The notes beneath the pieces were generated by a model, which saw nothing but the letters and a program-made list of their open reading frames with translations, did not search any database and was not told the origin of the DNA. Shown in pieces: positions 1-8,321 of a DNA stretch of 64,000 nucleotides; position 1 is the first letter of the stretch; every line of letters begins with the position of its first letter. Location of the stretch: NCBI RefSeq assembly GCF_000020365.1, contig NC_012108.1, positions 3,472,001 through 3,536,000 on the forward strand, in the 5' to 3' direction. A program made the translations under genes and the position numbers. The stretch comes from Desulforapulum autotrophicum HRM2 (GTDB taxonomy: Bacteria; Desulfobacterota; Desulfobacteria; Desulfobacterales; Desulfobacteraceae).

Positions 1-603
1 AAACTCTGCGACAAAAATCTCCTTGTTTTTTCCCTTGGTGGAAACAAAGGCCAGGCGACTGGAGAATACGCCCCATTTACCGGTGAGATGAAAGGAAATT
101 TCACTGCAAAAACGATGGATCATCCGCCTCAGGTCATTGACCTTACCCGTGTAAACCTTTCCCACGACAAGACGTTCGGTAAAAGGATCAAAGAGCCTCA
201 TCTTAAGCTCAAGGTCACCGCCCGACTCGACAATACCACAGGTCACAACAAGCTCAGACCCGATGACGGTCCAGTTTTTAAAGTTGAGATCCGTTCGGGT
301 AATTCCCTTTGTCGCTGGATTTTCAATATAGGACAATGGGTCAAGAATAGTCATATAGCCGGTAAACTCAAGGTCACTGACAAGAATTTCCCTTGCCTCA
401 CCGGCAAGGCGATCCTCAACAGCCCCACCCGTAAGGGGTTTGAACAAAGGTACGGCAACGGGAATCTTCCTGAGAAAGGGATCACTGATGTTGAGATAAA
501 CCTGCTGAGCCCAACTTCCGGCGGCCTGCCCAAACACAAGAAAGGCAAGCACAACATAAAAGATAGGAGAAATCACCCTTGACAGTTGTCTTTTTTTATC
601 CAT
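1..603 (-). CDS. tolB: Tol-Pal protein TolB, N-terminal part (runs off window edge)
   Basis: Periplasmic TolB works with Pal and TolA in outer-membrane constriction. Reading the minus strand from ATG at 603-601 gives 201 uninterrupted codons. They comprise a basic start (MDKKRQLSRV), a hydrophobic signal-peptide core ending near the Ala-Gln-Gln of GSWAQQ, and then the TolB N-terminal domain (for example VYLNISDPFLRKIPVAVP and RLFDPFTERLVVGKVYTG). The frame is still open at base 1, so the beta-propeller lies outside the window. It starts 8 bp after the tolA stop, which places it last in the visible tolQRAB order. The identity of this gene is also why the preceding TonB/ExbBD-like genes are called TolA/TolQR. 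The family call is from recalled TolB motifs, not a search. Confidence 0.85.
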   Translation of the reverse strand, partial: MDKKRQLSRVISPIFYVVLAFLVFGQAAGSWAQQVYLNISDPFLRKIPVAVPLFKPLTGGAVEDRLAGEAREILVSDLEFTGYMTILDPLSYIENPATKGITRTDLNFKNWTVIGSELVVTCGIVESGGDLELKMRLFDPFTERLVVGKVYTGKVNDLRRMIHRFCSEISFHLTGKWGVFSSRLAFVSTKGKNKEIFVAEF

Positions 604-610
604 GGAATAT

Positions 611-1594
611 TTATTTCAACCCTGAAGGAGTAAATTGAAGGCCGAGATCATAGGTAACATACCCCTTTGGAAGCGGCGGTAAAGGGTTTGATTTTTTAAC
701 CGCTTTCAGGGCTGACTCATCAAGATAGCGATTCCCGGACCGGGTCTCAAACCACACATCCCTGATCTGCCCGTTCTGTAAAATTTTGATCAGCACCACT
801 GCCCGAATTCCTTGTTCGGCATTTGCAAGCCGCTCATTAAAGGCCCAGTTCTGACGGATTCTATACATCAACTCAACATTGTAGAGATCAATTGCCGTTA
901 ACTCTGTTTTATCACCCTTTGCGCCAGCACCGGTCACACCGGTCACACCGGTTACACCAGTCACACCTGTCACAGGCCTTGAACCGGCCTGGGCTTCAAC
1001 TGCCTTCTCAAGCCTTGAAAAGGCCCGTTCAAGGGTGTTGTCGGCCGAAGGTGTCGATGTTTCCACTTTTTTCGCAATGGATTTTCTGGCACTTTCCATT
1101 ACTTTGTCCGCCTTAAATGTCTTTTTCTTTAACGCAAGTTTCCGGTCGGGTTCAGCTGCCTGGACGGGTTCTGGAGCCTTTACCGGTTCAGTGATTTTTT
1201 CTGCAACGCTTTCGGGTTCTGGGGGGTGAACAACACGCTCCGGGACAGTCACTGTCTGCTTTACAGGCGTTTTAACTGCTGCTGGCTTGGGTGGCGGTTG
1301 AATCACCGGTTCTTCCTTGACGTCGGCTTCCACAGCATCCCCCAGGGTGGCTGAGACTTCGCCGGGCAGGGACAGGGAGACAAGATCCACCTGAATGACC
1401 AGTGGCAAGACCCGTTTTGGAGGGATGCTCTGGACGAAAAACAGACCCCATGCAAGGGCAATATGCACAAGCACAGAGCACAGGCAGAGAGTGAGGCCCC
1501 AGACGCCTCTAAAACCAGACTCGTCCGAACCCGAACTCAGACGATCAGCTCCCTGGGGACTGGATGATGGGTAAAAAGCATCCATTTCAGCCAA
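611..1594 (-). CDS. tolA: TolA/TonB-type energy-transducing protein
   Basis: This inner-membrane anchored protein spans the periplasm and passes proton-motive-force energy from TolQR towards TolB/Pal. It has 327 residues: a cytoplasmic tail, one membrane segment at about 31-54, a long Pro/Lys/Glu-rich periplasmic linker (about 85-200), a short GVT tripeptide repeat (about 208-220), and a TonB/TolA C-terminal domain (about 235-327, with YRIRQNW and GQIRDVWFETRSGN). The listed start is TTG at 1594, immediately after the tolR stop. An in-frame ATG lies three codons downstream (1585). By sequence alone it could be called TonB, but its position between tolR and tolB favours TolA. Confidence 0.8.
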   Translation of the reverse strand: MAEMDAFYPSSSPQGADRLSSGSDESGFRGVWGLTLCLCSVLVHIALAWGLFFVQSIPPKRVLPLVIQVDLVSLSLPGEVSATLGDAVEADVKEEPVIQPPPKPAAVKTPVKQTVTVPERVVHPPEPESVAEKITEPVKAPEPVQAAEPDRKLALKKKTFKADKVMESARKSIAKKVETSTPSADNTLERAFSRLEKAVEAQAGSRPVTGVTGVTGVTGVTGAGAKGDKTELTAIDLYNVELMYRIRQNWAFNERLANAEQGIRAVVLIKILQNGQIRDVWFETRSGNRYLDESALKAVKKSNPLPPLPKGYVTYDLGLQFTPSGLK

Positions 1595-2020
1595 TCAGGA
1601 CTTATCTTCCGCAGGAAGTGTAATCAGGCCCAGGGTTGTCACCCCCGCAAGGCGTACCCGGGACATGACATTGACTACCACCCCGTAGGGGACCTCCCGG
1701 TCAGCCTTCAGGAGAACTCCCCTGTTTTCAACGTTGCCAAAGATGGCTCTGAGCTTCTCGGTAAGGTTTGTCACATCTGCAACCTGGTCGTTGATAAAAA
1801 CCTGGCCGTCGACCTTAATGGAGATCACCAGGGACTCTTCTTCCTTGGCAAGGGGGGTGGAACTCACCTGGGGAAGGTTCACATCAACCCCCTGGACCAT
1901 CATGGGAGCCGTGACCATAAAAATGATAAGTAAAACCAGCATGACATCAACAAAGGGAGTAACGTTGATCTCGCCCATGAGCTGGTCATTGCCGAAACTG
2001 CCGTGACCTGACTGCATCAC
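1595..2020 (-). CDS. tolR: TolR/ExbD-type biopolymer transport protein
   Basis: This is the 141-residue inner-membrane partner of TolQ in the proton-driven Tol motor. The single membrane helix at about 22-42 carries the family pattern GEINVTPFVDVMLVLLIIF, with the conserved proton-path Asp (FVDVMLVLL). A periplasmic domain follows (VDVNLPQVSS; VLLKADREVPYGVVVNVM). It overlaps the end of tolQ by 4 bp and abuts tolA, so it should be translationally coupled. It could be labelled ExbD in isolation; the adjacent tolB decides the name. Confidence 0.85.
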   Translation of the reverse strand: MMQSGHGSFGNDQLMGEINVTPFVDVMLVLLIIFMVTAPMMVQGVDVNLPQVSSTPLAKEEESLVISIKVDGQVFINDQVADVTNLTEKLRAIFGNVENRGVLLKADREVPYGVVVNVMSRVRLAGVTTLGLITLPAEDKS

Positions 2021-2739
2021 ACCCCCCTTTGCTTATGAATATCCCGCTCAATGATGTTGAGAAGATCTGCGGCAAAGCTCTGGAGTTCAGAATCAAGCAC
2101 CCTGATTCTGTCAGTAAAATAATTGTAGGCAATCACCGCTGGGATGGCAACTGCAAGTCCTGCCGCAGTTGCAACTAAGGCCTCGGAGATACCCGGTGCC
2201 ACAACAGCCAGACTTGCCGACCCCGTGGTACCGATACCGTGGAAGGTGTTCATGATACCCCATACCGTTCCAAACAGTCCGATAAAAGGCGCTGTATTTC
2301 CGGCCGTGGCAAGGAAGGGCACCAGCTGGGACAGACGTCTGACCTCAAGGTTGATGGACCGCCTCAGTGCCCGTTTCACATTACCAAGCCCCATGAAATT
2401 CGTGTCCGTGGCTCTTTTTTCACCGACCCCTTCCCCGCTGGGTTCCGATGCTCTTTTAATCTCAAGGTAACCGGCTACAAACACCCGGGCAACCGGGCTC
2501 TGTTTCAAGACCTTGGCCTTTGAAAAGGCATCTGAAAGATTCCGGCACTGCCAGAAAAGATCAGTAAAGTCAACGGATTCACCATAGGCCTTTTTAACAT
2601 ATCTGTACTTGATGAAAATAATGGCCCAGGAGGTGATGGAAAAGAACAAGAGCAGCAGAAGCACAAGCTTAACAACAAGCCCGGCATTGCTCAGCATATG
2701 AAAAATTCCGCTTGTTTCAGGAGTCATAAATATGTCCAC
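2017..2739 (-). CDS. tolQ: TolQ/ExbB-type proton channel protein
   Basis: This 240-residue polytopic inner-membrane protein forms the proton channel with TolR. The first membrane segment is at about 18-42 and the MotA/TolQ/ExbB domain is at about 130-225. Signature segments are FLATAGNTAPFIGLFGTVWG and the Ala-rich last helix around EALVATAAGLAVAIPAVIAY. It is the first gene of the tol operon. The listed start is a GTG at 2739 with no strong Shine-Dalgarno; an in-frame ATG four codons later (2727) is an alternative. Confidence 0.85.
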   Translation of the reverse strand: MDIFMTPETSGIFHMLSNAGLVVKLVLLLLLFFSITSWAIIFIKYRYVKKAYGESVDFTDLFWQCRNLSDAFSKAKVLKQSPVARVFVAGYLEIKRASEPSGEGVGEKRATDTNFMGLGNVKRALRRSINLEVRRLSQLVPFLATAGNTAPFIGLFGTVWGIMNTFHGIGTTGSASLAVVAPGISEALVATAAGLAVAIPAVIAYNYFTDRIRVLDSELQSFAADLLNIIERDIHKQRGV

Positions 2740-2816
2740 ATCTATGTGTTACAGGTATCGGGGTTCAAAACTGATAAAATATATGAGCCGTCATCAAATG
2801 TCAAGTGCTCCACGAT

Positions 2817-2850
2817 AAAAGCCCCTGCGCAAAAGTATGCACAGGGGCTT
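2817..2850 (-). terminator. Rho-independent terminator after groEL
   Basis: On the minus strand a GC-rich stem (AAGCCCCTG pairing with CAGGGGCTT, loop around ATACTTTT) is followed by TTTTAT. It lies 27 bp beyond the groEL stop and separates the chaperonin operon from tolQ. Confidence 0.75.
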
Positions 2851-2876
2851 GTGTAACACTATTCAGGTGTTTTGGG

Positions 2877-4526
<1,650 letters not shown>

Positions 4527-4605
4527 CTATTGGTTCCTCCATAATATATAGTTTGATTTAATGTATCTGTTCTATTTTGTTGTGCGAAAAGAGAATTGAA
4601 TATAT

Positions 4606-4893
4606 TTACTCGATAACGCCAAGCACGTCATCCTGGCGCATGATCAGATAATCCGTCCCGTCAATTTTAACCTCGGTTCCGCCGTACTTGCTGAAAAGGA
4701 TGGTGTCGCCAACCTTGAGATCCATGGGAATCAGTTTTCCGTCTTCACCCACACGACCGTTTCCTGAAGCAACAACCTTACCCTCGGCGGGTTTTTCTTT
4801 TGCGGTATCTGGAATAATAATGCCGCCCTTTGTTTTTTCTGTCTCTTGAACTCGCTCAACAAGAATTCTGTCCTGCAAAGGTCTTAAACTCAT
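4606..4893 (-). CDS. groES: Co-chaperonin GroES
   Basis: This 95-residue GroES forms the heptameric lid of the GroEL chamber. It starts [16 protein letters not shown], has the mobile-loop segment [18 protein letters not shown] and ends [13 protein letters not shown]. The start has a good ribosome binding site (AAGGAG nine bases before the ATG). A short AACTCC/GGAGTT inverted repeat lies between the preceding gene and this one and could mark the promoter boundary, but no consensus promoter could be assigned. Confidence 0.96.
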   Translation of the reverse strand: MSLRPLQDRILVERVQETEKTKGGIIIPDTAKEKPAEGKVVASGNGRVGEDGKLIPMDLKVGDTILFSKYGGTEVKIDGTDYLIMRQDDVLGVIE

Positions 4894-4971
4894 GATCTAA
4901 TTCTCCTTAACAAATAATTAATTTACGTTTAACGATTATGGTGTGGCAACTCCGGGGATGAAAAAAGGGAG

Positions 4972-5244
4972 TTACTCGTCCTTTTTAACGGCCGGTTTAG
5001 GGGCTTCGCAGGATTTTGCACAAGCCGCCGTCGTCTCTTTTGGAGGGGTTGACCCGCCGGACTTGGATCCGCCGTAATCCGTGACGTACCAGCCAGAACC
5101 TTTTAAATGAAATGAACTGTGGGAGATAAGTTTCTGAAGTTTTCCCTGGCAATGACTGCATGTGGTCAAGGGTGCGTCCGACATTTTCTGAAAGACCTCC
5201 TCAATCCTTTTGCAGTTTAAGCATTCATACTCATAAATAGGCAT
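4972..5244 (-). CDS. FmdB-family zinc ribbon protein
   Basis: A 90-residue FmdB-type regulatory-like protein. The N-terminus MPIYEYECLNCKRIEEVF holds the first CxxC and TTCSHCQGKLQKLIS the second, so four Cys can bind zinc. The tail is Gly/Ser/Lys-rich and contains two further cysteines (ACAKSCEAPK). The family is common and poorly characterised; FmdB was first proposed as a regulator of formamidase genes. It is the gene directly upstream of groES on the same strand, 78 bp away, and may or may not share its transcript. Confidence 0.8.
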   Translation of the reverse strand: MPIYEYECLNCKRIEEVFQKMSDAPLTTCSHCQGKLQKLISHSSFHLKGSGWYVTDYGGSKSGGSTPPKETTAACAKSCEAPKPAVKKDE

Positions 5245-5342
5245 TTTAATCTGTTCTCCAAATAAATTTGATGTTCATGTGTCTCAAAAACAATGATAAT
5301 GTAGTCAGTCTTTATTCCTTGTCAAGGAGTAAGAGTTAAAAT

Positions 5343-5888
5343 TTAAACCAGTTTGTCAAAGCCCGGTTTTACAGACCTTTCTCCATAGTATTCAAGAATA
5401 AGGGCAAGGCCCGCAAGCCGGACCGGTTTAAGAATTTTCAAGGTAAGTGCATGGACCTTCCTTTCTTCCTCCATGGCCGTTTCATGGGTGGTTGCTGCCT
5501 CATATATCTGCTGGAATTTGGTAAACCTGACAACGTGAACAAGCTCATGGACCACCACATAAAGAACAAAGGGAAAGAGCTGAAACCCCTCTTTTTCTTC
5601 AACAGCCTTTAAAATGGTCCCATCCTGAAGACAGACCCGATAGAAGTTAAAGGCCGACGACCCAAAGGGAACATCCTTTTTTCTTGCCTCATATCCTACC
5701 ACCTGGGCAAAGGGTCCAACCACCCGCTCATGGTCTGCCAGATTTATTGTTGTCCTCACATCATAGCGGCTTTTAAACCACTGGCTTGAAGACATTTTAA
5801 AATAATTACTCACCAACTCTTCAGCTATACTGACTGCTTCTTCAACCGCTTTGATCTGGGCTTGGTCAAACAACTGATACTCTTTCAT
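5343..5888 (-). CDS. Uncharacterised protein with HExxH zinc-peptidase motif
   Basis: A 181-residue protein I do not recognise by name. Its centre has VVVHELVHVVRFTKF, a clear HExxH motif of zinc-dependent peptidases. A Glu-rich segment (AMEEERKVHALTLKIL) about 20 residues later could supply the third ligand. There is no signal peptide or membrane segment, so it is probably cytoplasmic. It lies upstream of the FmdB/groES/groEL set on the same strand. The start ATG at 5888 follows an AGGAGG-like sequence (ggaggcccacggg). Peptidase activity is inferred from the motif only. Confidence 0.6.
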   Translation of the reverse strand: MKEYQLFDQAQIKAVEEAVSIAEELVSNYFKMSSSQWFKSRYDVRTTINLADHERVVGPFAQVVGYEARKKDVPFGSSAFNFYRVCLQDGTILKAVEEKEGFQLFPFVLYVVVHELVHVVRFTKFQQIYEAATTHETAMEEERKVHALTLKILKPVRLAGLALILEYYGERSVKPGFDKLV

Positions 5889-6014
5889 CCCGTGGGCCTC
5901 CTTTAAAAAACAATGGACAGATTCAGGTAGGGTGTGCTATGTATAACGATTAACAGATCATACGGTCAAACAGTTAAAATCAGATAGAAAATTCCTATGA
6001 AGGGGGTGATTTTT

Positions 6015-6113
6015 TTGGGTAGTGTTATAAAGAAACGAAGAAAAAAGATGAGAAAGCATAAGCACAGAAAACTCCTTGCACGAACAAGGCACCAGAGGCG
6101 TAAGGGGAAATAA
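6015..6113 (+). CDS. 32-residue basic protein of the AURKAIP1/COX24 (mS38/bS22-like) family
   Basis: A very small gene reading TTG-GGT-AGT to TAA. The product starts MGSVIKKRRKKMRKHKHRKL and ends ARTRHQRRKGK: 32 residues, roughly half Lys, Arg or His. This matches, from memory, the bacterial small proteins annotated as AURKAIP1/COX24-domain, related to mitochondrial ribosomal protein mS38 and the actinobacterial 30S protein bS22. The TTG start is favoured over an in-frame ATG at 5997 because a near-perfect Shine-Dalgarno (AGGGGGTGAT, about 6000-6010) lies just before it. It sits alone on the plus strand, convergent with hflC. A small-subunit ribosomal role is inferred. Confidence 0.75.
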   Translation: MGSVIKKRRKKMRKHKHRKLLARTRHQRRKGK

Positions 6114-6134
6114 GCGGACTTGAGGATATGGGTT

Positions 6135-6171
6135 GCGGGGTTGTGAAACAGAAACAGTTTCACCACCCCGC
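6135..6171 (+). terminator. Hairpin between bS22-like gene and hflC
   Basis: Arms GCGGGGTtGTGAAAC and GTTTCACcACCCCGC pair over 15 positions with one mismatch and a 7-nt loop. On the plus strand the stem is followed by ACTCATTTT. It probably ends the small plus-strand gene. It may also serve hflC on the other strand, although no U-tract follows there. Confidence 0.6.
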
Positions 6172-6191
6172 ACTCATTTTAATGGGCCACT

Positions 6192-7139
6192 TTAATTGGT
6201 TTTGATCTTCTTGAAATACTTCATGAACTCTGAATCAGTTGAGAGCACAAGCGTGGTCGTACTGTCGAGGGACTCCTTGTAGACGTCAAGGGTTCTTACA
6301 AAGGCGTAAAAGTCAGTATCCACCCCGTAGGCCTCGGCATAAATCCGGGCCGCTTCAGCATCTGCCGTTCCTTTAAGTTCCTGGGCCGTTTTGTAGGCCT
6401 CAGAACGAATCTTCTGCAGTTCTTTTTCCTTGTCACCCCGAATATTGCTTGCCTCACCCCGGCCTTCCGACCGATACTTTTCAGCAATCTGCCTTCGCTC
6501 GGCAATCATCCGCCCGTAGACCGCATCCCTGACCTTTTCAACATAGTTGATGCGCTTGATCTTTACGTCCACAATTTCAATACCAAAGGGTTCAAGCTTT
6601 GGCTGGGCCTGCTCAAGAATCCGGCGTGTAAGCTCACTCCTGCCCACCTTTATCTTATACTGGGAAGCCTGATCACCCTCACTCTCCCCATCCATGGCGT
6701 CAAAGGTATCCATGGGTCGGTCGCTGTTTCTGACACTTTCCACAAGCCTGAACGAGGTCAGAAAGTTACGCATGGCCGGATCGATGATGTCGTCCAGTCG
6801 CCCCATGGCGCTCACCATATTGTTCACCGTCTGAAAGTACTTCACAGGATCAACGATCTTCCAGCGGGCAAATGTATCTACCCATAAAAAAGTCTTGTCC
6901 TTGGTCGGCACCTGACCCGGGTCACCATCCCATTCCTGAAGGTTTTTCGGAAAATAGGTGGCCTTCTGCACAAAGGGTACCTTAAATTTCAACCCCGGTT
7001 CCGTCACGGGTGATCCAACCACCTTTCCAAACTGGGTCACCACTACCTGCTCTGTCTCGTCAACAATATAGGCCGATGCAAACAGTACAACTACGGCCAG
7101 GGCCAGAACCCCCAGAAGAATACCTTTAAACTTCATCAT
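6192..7139 (-). CDS. hflC: HflC, SPFH-domain modulator of FtsH protease
   Basis: This 315-residue inner-membrane protein forms, with HflK, the cage around the FtsH protease and modulates degradation of membrane proteins. One N-terminal membrane helix (about 5-24: GILLGVLALAVVVLFASAYI) is followed by the SPFH/band-7 domain (VDETEQVVVTQFGKVVG) and a charged helical region (AERRQIAEKYRSEGRGEA; LKGTADAEAARIYAEAYG), which is diagnostic of HflC. The start overlaps the hflK stop by 4 bp, so the two are translationally coupled. Confidence 0.93.
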   Translation of the reverse strand: MMKFKGILLGVLALAVVVLFASAYIVDETEQVVVTQFGKVVGSPVTEPGLKFKVPFVQKATYFPKNLQEWDGDPGQVPTKDKTFLWVDTFARWKIVDPVKYFQTVNNMVSAMGRLDDIIDPAMRNFLTSFRLVESVRNSDRPMDTFDAMDGESEGDQASQYKIKVGRSELTRRILEQAQPKLEPFGIEIVDVKIKRINYVEKVRDAVYGRMIAERRQIAEKYRSEGRGEASNIRGDKEKELQKIRSEAYKTAQELKGTADAEAARIYAEAYGVDTDFYAFVRTLDVYKESLDSTTTLVLSTDSEFMKYFKKIKTN

Positions 7140-8215
7140 TTTTTATCCCCCTCCTTGCCTGGCCCACTGATAACGCTTGAACCCTGGCCCATGTTCAACA
7201 GTGGAAGCAGGTTGGATTGATCTGAATCTACAACATACTTGCCGCCAATCTTTGGCAGAATTTCGGCCATGGCCTCAAGATAGAGACGCTTTTCCGTAAT
7301 ATCCTTTGCCTTTACATACTCCTTGTATACGGATGTAAACCGTGCCCCATCACCCATGGCCCGATTGACCCGGTCAAGGGCATATCCCTCGGCATCCTTG
7401 ATCACCCTTCTTGCCTCACCCCTTGCCTGGGGAATCGCCTTGTTGAACTCCTCCTTTGCCTTGTAGATGAGCTGTTCTTTTTCTTGAACCGCCTCATTCA
7501 CCTCATTAAACGACGGTTGCACAGGTTCAGGCACATTGGTTTTCTTCATCTCAATGGTAACAATATGAATCCCTGTTTCAGCCTGGCGCATCTCCTCCTG
7601 GAGTCGTTCCCTTGCCGCTATTGCGATTTCCTCACGCTTGGAGATTACCTCGTTAATGCTTCGATCTCCCACCACGGTTCGCATGGTGGCTTCGGCCATA
7701 TCCCTTAAGATGGAGTTGACGTTTTTAACCTTGAACAGGTATTTGTAGGGATCCGAGATCCGGTACTGAACAATCCAGGGAACCACAGCCACATTAAGAT
7801 CACCGGTGAGCATGAGTGCTGCACCAATATCTTCACTGTCAGTTGCAAACCTTGAACCACCCGCAGGTGTTGTCTTGAATCCGAACTCCTCCTTGTAGAC
7901 ACGCTTGATCTTGACCTTTGTCACCCGTTCAATCCCCGTGGGCAATTTAAAATTGAGCCCGGGCTGACTGATGCGATTGTACTTTCCAAACCGCTGGATC
8001 ACCCCTACCTCATCAACACCAACGGTGAAAAACAGCGAACTTCCAAAAAAAACAAAAAAAAGAACCACGATTAAAAGAATTCCGCCGGGGAACCTGAAAT
8101 TCTTAAATTTGGCGAGCACCTCGTCCATCTGTGGCGGTTTTGGTATGTTCCCCCCACCCTGGCGATGTTCGTACTGTTCCTTTTTCTCTCTGAGCTTATC
8201 CCAATCCCAGTTCAT
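7136..8215 (-). CDS. hflK: HflK, SPFH-domain modulator of FtsH protease
   Basis: This 359-residue partner of HflC has an N-terminal cytoplasmic Gly/Pro-containing stretch (HRQGGGNIPKPPQMDEV) and a membrane helix at about 45-65 (GILLIVVLFFVFFGSSLFF). The band-7 domain begins TVGVDEVGVIQRFGKYNRI, and the helical part includes RGEARRVIKDAEGYALDRVN. It is the first gene of the two-gene hflKC operon. The insertion sequence lies about 110 bp upstream and may have displaced or replaced the native promoter. Confidence 0.93.
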   Translation of the reverse strand: MNWDWDKLREKKEQYEHRQGGGNIPKPPQMDEVLAKFKNFRFPGGILLIVVLFFVFFGSSLFFTVGVDEVGVIQRFGKYNRISQPGLNFKLPTGIERVTKVKIKRVYKEEFGFKTTPAGGSRFATDSEDIGAALMLTGDLNVAVVPWIVQYRISDPYKYLFKVKNVNSILRDMAEATMRTVVGDRSINEVISKREEIAIAARERLQEEMRQAETGIHIVTIEMKKTNVPEPVQPSFNEVNEAVQEKEQLIYKAKEEFNKAIPQARGEARRVIKDAEGYALDRVNRAMGDGARFTSVYKEYVKAKDITEKRLYLEAMAEILPKIGGKYVVDSDQSNLLPLLNMGQGSSVISGPGKEGDKK

Positions 8216-8321
8216 AGATAGATTCCCGTACCTTTAAAATTAAAAGATGACTTAAAATGATGTCTTAAATAATGAAGGATACAGCAATGGGAATAATTTT
8301 CAAGGTAAATCAGAAAACCTA

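Noticed and set aside
88-582. A 164-codon plus-strand open frame near the left edge
   Set aside because: It is antisense to the clear TolB N-terminal coding sequence (603-1, minus) and has no recognisable protein features.
4894-4971. CIRCE (HrcA) element upstream of groES
   Set aside because: The TTAGCACTC...GAGTGCTAA inverted repeat is not present.
5958-6173. Minus-strand 66-71 codon frames opposite the bS22-like gene
   Set aside because: They are antisense to the basic small protein and hairpin and have no Shine-Dalgarno or similarity.
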